From: Hypericum androsaemum
Taxonomy: Eukaryota > Streptophyta > Magnoliopsida > Malpighiales > Hypericaceae
DNA length: 64,000 nt
Assembly (NCBI GenBank): GCA_963995505.1
Contig: OZ023189.1
Location: 18,561,495-18,625,494 of the forward strand
Direction: 5' to 3'
The translations under genes were made by a program, and so were the position numbers. Positions 21,163 to 31,551 of the stretch are shown here, piece after piece. Under the pieces are notes generated by a model, which made no database searches, was not told the DNA's origin, and saw only the letters and a program-made list of their open reading frames with translations. How positions within the stretch are numbered: the first letter of the stretch is position 1; each line of letters starts with the position of its first letter.

Positions 21163-22388
21163 GGGAAAATTACTCTCAAATTTTTCGGATTTGACTAAAT
21201 ATACTCAAAAGTTCTCCTGGTTAATAAAATACACGCTAACGTCTCTCGTGTTTGATTTTATTATACTTTCACGTTAGTAATTTTTTTTTCATTTTTATCA
21301 ATGAAATGACCAAAATATATTTAGAACAAAAAATAAAAAAACTGCTGATTTCATATATTCTTCTTCCTCCTAAAAATTTACCAATTCCATAAGAACTGCT
21401 GAGAAAAAAAACTTGACAAGAACAAAACCAACAAGACAAGAGGAGGAAGAATGGTCCGACGGGGAGCAGGTCCACTGACGTCGTCACCAAGCCCAGAAGG
21501 TTCGACGGGGAGCAGGTCCTCCGGCGTCGTCACCACTAACAAGCCCACCGTCGTCCTCCGGGGAGTAGAAGAAAACCCACATACTTCTAGCAAGCAAACC
21601 ACCAAGTTCCAACAAGCAAAGTACCCGGGCGACTAGCGGGGGAGAGAGATAGAGATAGAGCAAAGTTACCTTGGCGACGGCAGTCGTCGATCTCAAGGAC
21701 GAAGGTCTCGTCGGGTCCAGAAAAACCTCACCGTCGCAGTGGTTAAAAACCTTGTCGTCCCGGTCACCATCGCAGTGGTTATAGGGCTTCGATTTTCCCT
21801 TTACTGGAATGACTCCAGCGGTGGAGTTGGTCGTTCTTCCGTCGCAGTGGCAGCCCGGCAGATCTCCATCTCCGATACCTTCAACTCCCCTTTTAATTTT
21901 GTTAATTAGGATTATTTCCTTTTTGCAAATTTTGAACATCAATTGGTTCTAGAAGCAACCCCAAGGAAACGACGAGGTGATTTTGTATCTGGATTATTTG
22001 ATGGAGTGCTTCGAATTGTGATATGATTTTTGGATCTGGATTGGGGGATGTGTGTAGTTTAGTGTTAAGTTGGCCTCGGTGATTTTGTTTTTTGGTTTAG
22101 GTAAATTGAAGAGATGAACTTGTTGATGATGATGTCAGATTTTGAAGAGATGAACTTGTTGATGATGATGTCAGATTTATTTTTTGTTTGTTGGAGAATA
22201 AAAAAGGATGTCAGCAAATTTTTTTGTTTTTTGTTCTAAGAATATTTTTGTCATTTTAATGATAAAAAAAGAAAAAAATTTATTTAGGAACTTGAAAGTA
22301 TAATAAAAATAAATTAGAAGGATAAGAGGATCATTTTTCAAATACGGGAAACTTTTGAGTATATTTAAATAAATCTGAGAGTGATTGG
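21163..22388. mobile_element. Mutator-like element A, about 1.2 kb, no transposase
   Basis: Left TIR begins GGGAAAATTACTCTCAAA; the right end is its inverse (AAATCTGAGAGTGATT), with the inner TIR phrases TGACCAAAATA / TATTTTTGTCAT also inverted; total TIR about 150 bases. The interior is GC-richer and holds a direct repeat at 21450-21535 (GTCGTCACCA context twice) and a perfect 33-base tandem duplication at about 22109-22175 (GAAGAGATGAACTTGTTGAT start). The last few bases of the right end are diverged and I could not find a target duplication. It ends about 200 bp before the start of the ATP synthase subunit e gene. Confidence 0.75.
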
Positions 22389-22397
22389 ACTCTTCGA

Positions 22398-22435
22398 GGC
22401 CCAGAAAGCAATAAAACCCAAATCAGAAATGGGCC
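22398..22435 (+). promoter_or_regulatory. Pair of site II (TGGGCC) elements
   Basis: GGCCCA at 22398-22403 and TGGGCC at 22430-22435, 150-190 bases before the start codon of the ATP synthase subunit e gene. Site II elements bind TCP factors and are typical of plant genes for mitochondrial oxidative phosphorylation and ribosome function, which fits this gene. The role here is inferred. Confidence 0.55.
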
Positions 22436-22585
22436 GAGCAAAAGGGGTACTAATACGGCAGCGAATAGTCCAATCGGAGTCCAAAACCTAGAACAAGTGG
22501 TGGGGGTTCTCTCTTTTTGCCTGCCTCTTCGTCCATTCCAATCCGCTCTCCGATCTCCGCAACCGTCGATCTCTCTCATCAAGCA

Positions 22586-23586
22586 ATGGCGCCGCCTCCT
22601 GGGCCCTACTCCGGCACCAGCACCCTCGCCCTGGTAACAATTTGTGGTTTTTTTTAGGGTTTACTGTTTGTAATCCGATTCGATTGTTGTTAATTGGAGT
22701 GGGATTGGAATGGGCAGGTGGCTAGAGTATCGGCTTTCTCGTTTGGTTTGGTGTACGGGAGCGTTAAGCTCAAGTATCTCAAGGTCCATCTCCCCTATTA
22801 CTTTTTTTTGTGGTAGTTTAGGTTGTGTTTTAATTTGCAATTACGATCCGCCTGTCTGTTTTCTGTTAGTTTGGGTTTAGATCAGCTAAGATTGGTTTGA
22901 TCTGTCGGGTATCGGTTCATTGCGTTGTTGTTGTTGTTTTTTCTTTACACCAATCTGATTTAATCCGAGGGGATGATTTGGTTTCCTTTTGTGCTCCATG
23001 GTTATCTAATTGTACTTCAAATGAGCTGGTGCAAGTATTCTGATTCTCGGAGCACCAGCGTGAAGGTTTCCATTGGAAGCCATCCTGGGATAACTGGTGA
23101 TCGTTGCTGTTAGTGTATGCTGGCATTATGTGTGCGAGTCGTTTTAGACTTTCTGATTTCGATTAAATACAATCGTCTTTAAGAACAGGCATACTGTTAC
23201 TTGCTGTACGAGTACATCAAATTCTCCTTTACTTTTCTTGTTCGCATTTTATCCTTAGCTCTAAGTAATTGGGTTCGCAATTTTGTTTGACTGTACAAGT
23301 GGTGATGGTTTCAGTCCTGGTTAGTTCTCTGCTAGCTAGGGGTTCTTGTGCCGCTATCCTGCCTCGTTGCCATGCTCCCATCATTGATTGCCATCAAAAT
23401 AGGGGTGTCAAGTCAAATTCTTATTTTTATGTCGTGCATTTCACTACTCTGTTACTTGCGATAACTTTTCCAATGGCCATGGTTTTGATTTAATCATAAG
23501 AAAATGATTGCTTAACTCTTTCAATGCAAACACAGGCTAAGGCAAAGTCTCACCAGAAAGCTCAAGAAAAGGCCGCACATCACTGA
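22586..23586 (+). CDS. ATP21: Mitochondrial F1Fo-ATP synthase subunit e (ATP21-like), 3 exons
   Basis: Exons 22586-22633, 22718-22783 and 23536-23586 join in frame to a 54-residue protein. Exon 1 reads MAPPPGPYSGTSTLAL, exon 2 VARVSAFSFGLVYGSVKLKY plus LK, exon 3 AKAKSHQKAQEKAAHH. Introns begin GTAACA and GTCCAT and end GCAG and ACAG, and all junctions fall between codons. Subunit e is a small inner-membrane protein of the Fo part that helps dimerise ATP synthase; the hydrophobic stretch FSFGLVYGSV with its Gly-x-x-x-Gly-like spacing is the single membrane segment, followed by a basic tail. No lesion. The gene is too short to stand out as an open frame and is easily missed. Upstream site II elements fit co-regulation with respiratory genes. 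Confidence 0.9.
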
Positions 23587-24524
23587 GAGAGATTGCTGTT
23601 TTTGAAAAATTAGGATATGACTTCACTTGAGCTGGCATAGGAATAATGGATCAAACCGCATTGTACCCAGTTCCTTCATCTGGTTTAAAGCTTTTCTGGA
23701 CCACGGCTTCCCACTTATATCTTGCAAGTTTTCCTGCTCTTATTTGTTAATTCTAGTCTCTTGAGCCTTGCTATTGTTGTCAGACTCAGCCCGAGGAAAG
23801 ATGATATCTTGTATCGTTTTGTTTAACAGTGGCAAATTGTTTGGAAGGATGAGGATGAATCCTTTTCGTTTGGGAAACAATACCCCTATTCTCAAGACTC
23901 CAAGCACAGATCTGCATTTGTCTGGCAACGAAGATATGCATAATAATACATTTTTGCGCAGACGAAAGTTTAATTTTATTCATTTAATCCTGCTTCAACT
24001 CAAACTTCATCTCCTCTGCACGAATAAATGCGAAGGCTGATCGCTTCATACAATGTGTTCGTGGGAAGTCGGACCGGAATCTTACATTAACTACTTGAGC
24101 ATAAAATAGTAAGAATTAGTTTGACTGTCATATTTAGTATTTAAGCATCGATTCATACAAAAAATGGACATAAACTTAATTGGTTCTGCTATTCAATGAA
24201 AACAATATGTTCATGGGAAGTCAGACCGGAATCTTACATGAAATAGTACAGCATGTTCTACATCTCTAAGTGCAGTTTATACAGGCCATATCTGCTACTG
24301 ATGCAATTAATACTAGGCAGAATGGAAGACGAACTTCATTGATCAACCCTCTTGTTTATCTCAAACCCTTTCGATACAAGCACTTGAAGTGTTAATACAA
24401 TTGCTTATGTACGGAAGCAAAAATATGTTCACTTCCACTGCAATTGTCAATGCAAGTACCGACCATGAAGACGACTGGCTCTCCAGCAACGTAAACCTTC
24501 ATCGGCATCCAGCTTTTATGGTTA
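23587..24524. other. Convergent intergenic region / 3' UTRs
   Basis: Lies between the stop codons of two convergent genes. A short phrase, GGGAAGTC.GACCGGAATCTT, occurs twice (24063 and 24215), a local duplication of about 40 bases. No gene seen. Confidence 0.5.
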
Positions 24525-25552
24525 CTATTTCACATAGACGATATCTTCATCGTCAGGGTCATCGTAGTCCCATTCATCATCATCTTGAGGTGAATCGTCC
24601 AGGTCAGATTGCTGATCACTTCCATTTTCAGCGTTCTCTCTCTCTTTCTTAGCTTTGATCCTGTCTAATATTTCAATCACCTGATAGGAATACCTCAAAA
24701 GTGTTAAAAGAAGTAATCCAGGCAGTGAATCTTGTAAAGTAATGCCCACTGAATAAGCACGTACAAATAACTATGATCAAACTTGAATGCATCAAAACAT
24801 TAAAATGTATGCTTATCATTGTGTCATGCCACAAACAAGAAAGACGAATGATCGTTCACGGAATATAGAAGTTGACAGGGTCACAAGTATTAAAAAGGTG
24901 ACTCACCCGGCTTCCTCTATCCGAACCCTCATTGTCATAGAAACGAACCTCAGGAGTCATCCTCAACCTCATCCGCTTCCCGAGCTGACTCCTCACGTAC
25001 CTAGCTTTCGACTTCAAGCCCGCCATTGCTACCTTCTTCCCTCTGTCATCCCCGAACACAGATACATACACCTTAACCACCTATCACACCACACAACAAC
25101 GCCTTACCAATTAGTCCACCCATTCCTTCACACCTCATATAGCTCAATGCCAATAGCCATCAAGCCACCAAGGTTTAATCCTGCTTCAACAAACACACAC
25201 TCAAACGCTTAAGTAGCATCTAACCCATTAAAGCATCCACCTCACACAATCTCCCATTTGAAGGAAAACCCACCAAAAAGAAACGAACTTTCGTCCAAAT
25301 TCCAGGTAAAGACTTTAACTTTATAGCTTAAAACACCAATCGGCCCCAAATGGGTACCTGCAAATCGCCGGAAACCTGGACGTCGCTGATGGTGGTAACA
25401 GAAGAGAGGTATTCATCAGCTCCAAAGGCGGCTTCGGGCATTACCGCCTCTTGCAATACCTTGTCCCTTATGAGCATGTCGGAGATCTCCCTGTGTATCT
25501 GGCTAGCCACCATCTTCACCCTCCTGGGATTGGCCATGCAGGTGACATTCAT
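24525..25552 (-). CDS. RBFA: Ribosome-binding factor A (RbfA) family, probably organellar, 3 exons
   Basis: Exons (minus strand) 25358-25552, 24907-25080 and 24525-24680 join in frame to 174 residues; introns start GTACCC and GTGAGT and end GATAG and ATCAG. RbfA is a KH-like protein that binds the small subunit during 16S rRNA 5' end maturation. Family signatures: RRVKMVASQIHREISDML, SVTTISDVQVSGDLQVVKVY, and RSQLGKRMRLRMTPEVRFYD. The C-terminus is very acidic (SPQDDDEWDYDDPDDEDIVY). The start used (MNVTC) is the only Met after an in-frame stop; upstream in-frame sequence from about 25550 to 25660 is rich in Thr/Pro/Arg/Lys like a transit peptide but has no AUG, so targeting may use a non-AUG start or an unseen exon. 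A few residues later MANPRR is an alternative start. Confidence 0.9.
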
Positions 25553-25753
25553 CCGACGACCGGTCGTGTTTGGGTGACGATTGAAGGTGAGGCGTTTGGT
25601 GGGGAGCTGAAGAGGAGGAAGGGTCTGTTTGGGTGGTGGAGTTGTAGCCTGCCTCTTAAACCTCTTCTTCTTCCTCCTCTAGCTTCTGCTTTGCAGGGAG
25701 CAAGAATTCCAAAAATATGAAAATATCTGGAATTGAACGGGACGACGCCGTTT

Positions 25754-25817
25754 TGGGCCCTTCTTGTGGGCTTTGTTTCAACCTGGGCCGATGTGGCTAA
25801 TTCCATGTTCCTGGGCC
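25754..25817 (-). promoter_or_regulatory. Cluster of four site II (TGGGCY) elements upstream of RbfA
   Basis: TGGGCC at 25754-25759, TGGGCT at 25767-25772, TGGGCC at 25784-25789 and 25812-25817, within 64 bases and 200-265 bases upstream of the RbfA start. This density is typical of promoters of plant ribosome-biogenesis and organelle genes. Function inferred. Confidence 0.55.
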
Positions 25818-26399
25818 TGCGCCACCAAATACTTCTGTTTTTTCCTTGAAGGAACTCTTTTCTGATTATATTTTTTTTGAGAATTTTTTCTGATTATATT
25901 TGGTATGTCAAAAGTAATAACAGGGCTGAGATGATGGTAGACCACATGGGAGCGGAAAGATGATGTGTTTTACCGGATGGGTGAGCACAAAAAATGACCG
26001 GTGGTTCCAAAAGTGAAATCGCGATATCTAATCGATGAATTTTAAACAATTAGCATTTAAGTATGTGTATGTCACCCAAACTACGTGGTTCTAGTGAATT
26101 CTGTGAGTCGCCATGTAAAAACTTCATTTACAAATGAACTGAAAATAAAATCCTTGAGAAATTCATTTGTAAATGAAATACCAAATGAATTCTATTAAGA
26201 TTTTTTTTATAAGTAAGAATTCCGTTAAGATTTCATTTATAATCGGAATAAATTCCTTATTTATTTGCAACCAAGTGTCGGATGGGCTAAAAAAAGTGAG
26301 AACCACCTTAATTTGTCAAATCAAACACTTGGCCAGGATTGGCACTCAGCATGTGCATGTCACTCCATATTAAGTAACCGTTAATTGTGGCAACTAATT

Positions 26400-28880
26400 G
26401 GCCCATGAATTAGGGATTTAATCAGGGTAGTTTTAGTGCTCTACAGCTTTGCAAATCTCACCGCACTTTTTTTTTCTTGTTCAAAACTATTTAGTATCTA
26501 GATATCGATTGATCTGACGAATTTATATTCGAGTTTAATATACGTAAAGTCACAAATTTCCTATCAAATTATAACACATATGTACTAATAAATATTAAAC
26601 TCGAGACTTCGTAGTTAAATTAATCTTTCCTAATGATCTACATATTTTGTGGTCACCACGAATGATTTTAATTATCAAATGTCAATGTCAAAGTCACCCT
26701 TAATCCACGATTCTCCACGAACGAAAGTTCAATGATTGTGGTCTTGATGGGGATTAAGTTATCATTTATTTTTTTCACAAGCTTCAATCTAATTCAACAA
26801 GACCATCTTAAAAGTCACACAGCTCCAACGCCGCTCACTTTTCCCTATTACCGTTTTAGCAAGCATGTTTCCTTTTTTCCCTTTTTTTTGGCAAGGACCA
26901 CGAAACTTTTTTAATGCCGAAAATGCATCATTTCAAGTAATAGAACTATCCTTTAAAAAAGTAAACATCCTAGCATAAATATATAAACAGAACTAACAAT
27001 TTATAAGTGATTTTATATAAAATGCCAAGTGCAAAAATATATTTGACCTAAAAGTACAAAGCGAACAGAAATTAAAAAAAGTTTAGTGTTCAATTTTTGA
27101 TATGTATAATTTTAATTTAAATTTTGCCTTTAAAAATTGAATGCAGAGTATTTGAACTGCCCGCCGATATTGTTCCATAAAAATATTGACTTTTAAATTG
27201 ATTTCGTCAAGAATTGTCTCAAATTCTTAATTGGTTTAGACAATGTTTCGTTTTGTGTGACTTGTTGGGTTTGTCTCCTATATATGAGGATATATATGAG
27301 GATATGTTAAATGTTTTTTTTGGCTTTGGTCATGTCTTCATACATTATCGTCTCATCTTTATGAACCAATCTTTCGATCGAAAATCATCTATCTCTGTCT
27401 CTCCTAACAGATTCGACCTAATAATTCACGAAGGACAACATATATTCCTCAATTCTTGTACTATTGCTTCACTGTGCTTAGTTATTTCTTGGGAGACAAA
27501 AGATCATGCGAGGAAGTATATGAACCGTGCACTTTTATTGTTCGTTACAAGAAGATGTGACGAGATCTATAAACCCAAGCCAAGTGTCATCACATCTTGC
27601 GGACCATTTTAACTCATAAGCAAGAAATTAATTAAAATAAACATAATGTCATCCAGCACTAATGATGAGTGAATGGTTGGAATTCTGAGACCGAGGTCTC
27701 TAGCTTGTTGCCAAAGAACACGTTTTAATAAGATATTGATTTGATTAGTGATAACTATTTCTCGAATGAGCATCCAATTTAATCAGAGTCGTGTGGTCAC
27801 ATTTTAATGTGATAAAACTCTCTTTGCTATCATTTGTGAAAATGAAATAGTGTTAATACTTATTAAAAGAGACCTTTTAATAATTTTATTTGATTCGAAT
27901 TTGAATTAGTCAATTATATAGTCCGGATAGTTAAAAAAGTGCAACCATGGCAGGGCCTTCACTTTGCAATGATTCAATTGTGGTTAAGTACATGATTCTG
28001 TACAAACGTAATTAACTAGTGTTTTCCACGACAATGTCAGTCCTTGATATAGCAGAAAATAATGTATTTTCGTACAGCCAAAATTTTAAAAAATGTCAAG
28101 TAAATCTTGAAAAAGAAAAGGCCTTGTCATCCACGTTGGATTTCTAAGTAATTAATGGTGGGTTTGTGAATCCGAATTTCATAGGTCTGATCTAAGCATG
28201 CACGAAACTGTTTATTGGATACTCATTAAATCGACTAATTAAAGTTTGAATCGCATAAGATATTTTAATGGTGACTAACTTTCTTCATATAAGTATTTAA
28301 CACTATTAGTGGCTCGACTCGAACTTGATCATAGTAGAATATATATGCATCCTATGTAGATGAGATGATACATGATTTTACGACTGATGCAATTTTTAGA
28401 TTTGAAATTAAATCGGCCAGGTGGTAATCGCAATTAATGTGACTTAGCTTTTGACCTGATTCATCCAAACATCTATCAACTCTCGTCATCGGCGCATTCC
28501 ATTTCACATCGATCGTCCAGTTTAGTCGTCGTGATTCTTGTCCCAACTTCCGTCAATCATGGTGTATACTTTGTAAGGGTTTTCTTTTTATTGGATGGTA
28601 TCGATGGTTTATTAAATATAAATATTTATGGATGATTCTTTTAGTTAATACATGCTAGTATTCGAATATCTACTTAATCGATTAATTCAGTTTTGGAACG
28701 TAAGTTGAAAGGGAAAGGTTCCTAGTATCATGGATGTGCCTATGGTATATTAATAATGGATTGAATGGAAGCATAAACGTATCATTAAAGACACAACTAT
28801 CAAGTTATGGTAGTCCACTGCATGCTATCCATTAAAATCAAATTATATTTTATGAAGACAAATAAAACAAATTCATCAAT
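26400..28880. other. No gene seen; AT-rich duplicated spacer
   Basis: Open stretches such as 27214-27612 have no recognisable domain, sit in AT-rich sequence and are not kept open in the partner copy near 55400-55620. I see no gene here. Confidence 0.5.
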
Positions 28881-28948
28881 TGAGCGAAAGAAATTGTTTT
28901 TTAAGATCCAATCCCAAGCAACCAAAGCATTTCCCATGTATGCTCGTA

Positions 28949-28950
<2 letters not shown>

Positions 28951-28982
<32 letters not shown>
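28951..28982. repeat. (AT)16 microsatellite
   Basis: Thirty-two bases of uninterrupted AT repeat, not present at the equivalent place in the partner duplication (near 60600). Confidence 0.95.
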
Positions 28983-28985
<3 letters not shown>

Positions 28986-29374
28986 AAATCAAAATTATAT
29001 TCAAATCCAATTTTAAGTATAAGATGACTAGATGGAAAAAATCTGTATATCATATTTTATCAATTTTCACATTTTTTGAATTATAAACTTTTGTTAAATT
29101 ATAACTCTCTCTTTTAATCACTCAAAGTGTACAATGATCTCGTACGTAAAACTTCTTTTGTTGAGATTATAGTTTATACCTCAAACTTTAGGTCAACATA
29201 AAGTGACGTAACACGATTATGCATTGATGTAACATATTTGGTTACATCCATGATGTATTTTCCATCAACTCAAGATCTAGTTAGCTTTAGAAAATAAGAA
29301 CAGTAAGATAATTACTGTTTCGAAAACCAAACTCCAGTGTAGTAAAATAAATAAATTAAGTAAAATTAACCGGA

Positions 29375-29390
29375 TATAATTATTATAAAT
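29375..29390 (+). promoter_or_regulatory. TATA region of the SAUR gene
   Basis: TATAATTATTATAAAT lies about 140 bases before the SAUR start codon and is preserved as GGATATAATTATTATAAATT in the duplicate near 60737-60755, while much of the neighbouring spacer has drifted. Assigned as the core promoter by position and conservation. Confidence 0.5.
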
Positions 29391-29530
29391 TCCAACGCAC
29401 TACCCCGGCTCTCTAACTCCGAACAGCGACACACTCTCCCAAGTCTCACGCGTCACGCCTATCAAAAGAAAAAGAAGAAATTATCAAAAGAAGAAGAAGA
29501 AAAGGAAGAAGAAGCTATCAAGAAGAGCCA

Positions 29531-29947
29531 ATGTCGAACAAGGCCAGCACGATCAACCACGTAGTCAAGCTGAAGAACATGATGAAACGGTGGCGGGCCA
29601 AGGCCAGGGACTCCTCCCACGTCCCGCCGGGCCACGTGGCGGTGTGCGTGGGCCCCGCGAGCCGGAGGTACGTCGTGCGTGCGACCTACCTCAACCACCC
29701 GGCGATCCAGTCATTGCTGGCCCGCGCACAGGAAGAGTTCGGCTTCCCCGTGGTGGGCCCCATCGCCATCCCCAACTGCGACGAGCCCACCTTCGAGGAC
29801 GTCCTCCGCGCCGTCTCCTCCTCGTTGTCCCCCCGGCGACAAGGCAACCCGCACCGTTTCGCTTCGGCCTGCCACGTCGTCGGTGGCCTCGTCGGGATCC
29901 TACACGGCGGCCACGGCGCGGACTCGCGGGCGCTCCTTCACGGTTGA
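29531..29947 (+). CDS. SAUR-family auxin-responsive protein
   Basis: Intronless, 138 residues. SAURs are small auxin-induced proteins; by family knowledge they inhibit PP2C.D phosphatases and so activate plasma-membrane proton pumps during cell expansion. The SAUR domain runs from about residue 30 to 98: VPPGHVAVCVGPASRRYVV, LNHPAIQSLLARAQEEFGF, then GPIAIPNCDEPTFEDVL. The N-terminus is basic (HVVKLKNMMKRWRAKAR), as in clade members with a longer lead. Coding GC content is far above its surroundings, common for intronless SAURs. The start is chosen at 29531 after an A-rich leader of AAGAAGAAG runs. A damaged duplicate lies at 63008-63429. Confidence 0.93.
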   Translation: MSNKASTINHVVKLKNMMKRWRAKARDSSHVPPGHVAVCVGPASRRYVVRATYLNHPAIQSLLARAQEEFGFPVVGPIAIPNCDEPTFEDVLRAVSSSLSPRRQGNPHRFASACHVVGGLVGILHGGHGADSRALLHG

Positions 29948-30699
29948 TTGGGTTCGCCGAAAGTGTGTATATAAATATATTATTATTTTATATTTAAACT
30001 TGACAACTTTTTCTTGGAAGGGAATCAAGTTTTATTTATTTTTTTATTGGAAAATTTAGGAGTTAATGTGTTTTTAGTAATGTCTTTATTTTTTTCCCCG
30101 AAACAACTTGAACACTCATCGTATTATCCATCCAAATGCATTAATCGTATTGTTGATTATTGATATCTTTATTTTGGTCGATAGGTTTCTATCCAAAAAT
30201 TTAATGAGTCAACTAATATCATTTCGCCTTGAGTTTGATCTTTGAAATATATTAGAGATTTTCTAATAAATTTTTTAACATAGTTGTATTATCAATAGTT
30301 CGAATTCGAAATATTTTTAAATTATTGTTGATGTCTTTATATGTGGTTACTATGTTGTGGGAATACTTGATTTAATGGATCTTGATTGCTTCTCTCGTTT
30401 TCTCTGTCCAATTTTTACTCTAAAAACACAAGTTGATCTGTTTGTTTAAAAGTGAAACATTAGTTTTATATGTTGTTTTTTCAAGAAACCCGTTGTGTTT
30501 CGGCTACAAAAAAAGGAACCCGTTGTGCAACAGCTTTTCGAAAAGAAAAAAAAATGAGAGGACCGATGTCAGTGTTTCGTCTGAAAAAAGTAGAAACCTT
30601 TTTTTCTTTCCTTTTCATGGGAAGAGAGTTCAAACTCATCGTGCATAATTAAGGATAGGAGAGACCGGTCAAATTCAAAATTTGATTTTTCATTCCCAC

Positions 30700-31551
30700 C
30701 AACCTTCTGTCTTTACTCTTTTCTACAATATTAGAGAAAAGTTTTCAACATGTATTTTATAAAAAAATGTTAACCTTCACTTTTAAGGTGAAACACATTT
30801 GACAAATACTAAGTAGCCAAATGATAAATCAATTAACATATTAAAACAGCTTCTCATCTTGGGAGTAGGCAAACATAGAATTTGACAGGCTCTGCTTCCA
30901 ACGTTTATTATTTTTGGATCTCAATTTTGGATGATGCAGTATGATATGTTTTTGACCTTCTATTATTCGGTTCAGAATTCGTGAAAATAGCGAAAGACTT
31001 TTTTTTATAAATAAAAGTTATATTTCACAAAAAAAAATTAAATTATATCAAATATTATAGATAATATTTATCAAAGTAACATGTAGATAAACATTATTTA
31101 TAACAAACTATTTAACTCAATAAAAAAATTGACTAATCGATTCAAGATTATAATTTTATTAGATTTGAGTCAAGATTAATCAACTCAATAAAAAATTATG
31201 TAATTATGTAATGTTGGATTTCGCATACAGCGAGCTCTCGAATCCCATCATGTTGAAGTTGCAGAGCACCGTGGGTGGGGACTCCTTAGCAGCTTCTTTT
31301 TTCTTGCGTCCCTTTCTTTAGTCTAAGAAAATAGTAATATTTTTATAGATTTGAATTTAGATTGATCTACCTAAAAATATACTCATATCAAATGGTTTGG
31401 AGAGAAAAATGGAGAATGACTTCCAAAATGTCGGGTTCTGTATGTACTCTCCCAATCGTATCAAAATCGAAATATTGCATATGCATAAAAAATATAGGCA
31501 GTTGGACCGCATTAGCTACAGAAATTCTAATCTTGTCTCTGGGTATCACTT
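30700..31551. repeat. Tandem duplication flank, partner of 36390-36680 and 39720-40108
   Basis: The stretch around 30870-31000 (AATTTGACAGGCTCTGCTTCC, CGTGAAAATAGCGAAAGA) matches 36540-36665; 31130-31290 (TGTAATGTTGGATT, CGAATCCCATCATG) matches 39740-39865. Together they define a duplication unit holding one F-box/WD40 gene each. No gene of its own. Confidence 0.8.

Larger units (their letters stand above)
26040..30500. repeat. Segmental duplication, copy 1 (partner 54520-64000)
   Basis: Many ordered matches with 54520-64000, for example AACCGTTAATTGTGG near 26370 and 54803, GACCTGATTCATC near 28456 (twice in the partner), CCAACTTCCGTCAATCATGG, GATCCAATCCCAAGCAAC, the SAUR gene and its 3' flank TCGTATTATCCATCCAAATG. 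Copy 1 lacks the transposons found in copy 2, so it serves as the empty-site reference. Confidence 0.9.

Noticed and set aside
27214..27612. 132-codon open frame in AT-rich sequence
   Set aside because: No recognisable domain, and the duplicated counterpart near 55400-55620 does not keep the frame.
29590..30059. Alternative frames over the SAUR gene (Arg- and Ser-rich products)
   Set aside because: GC-rich overlapping shadows; only the frame from 29531 shows the SAUR domain.
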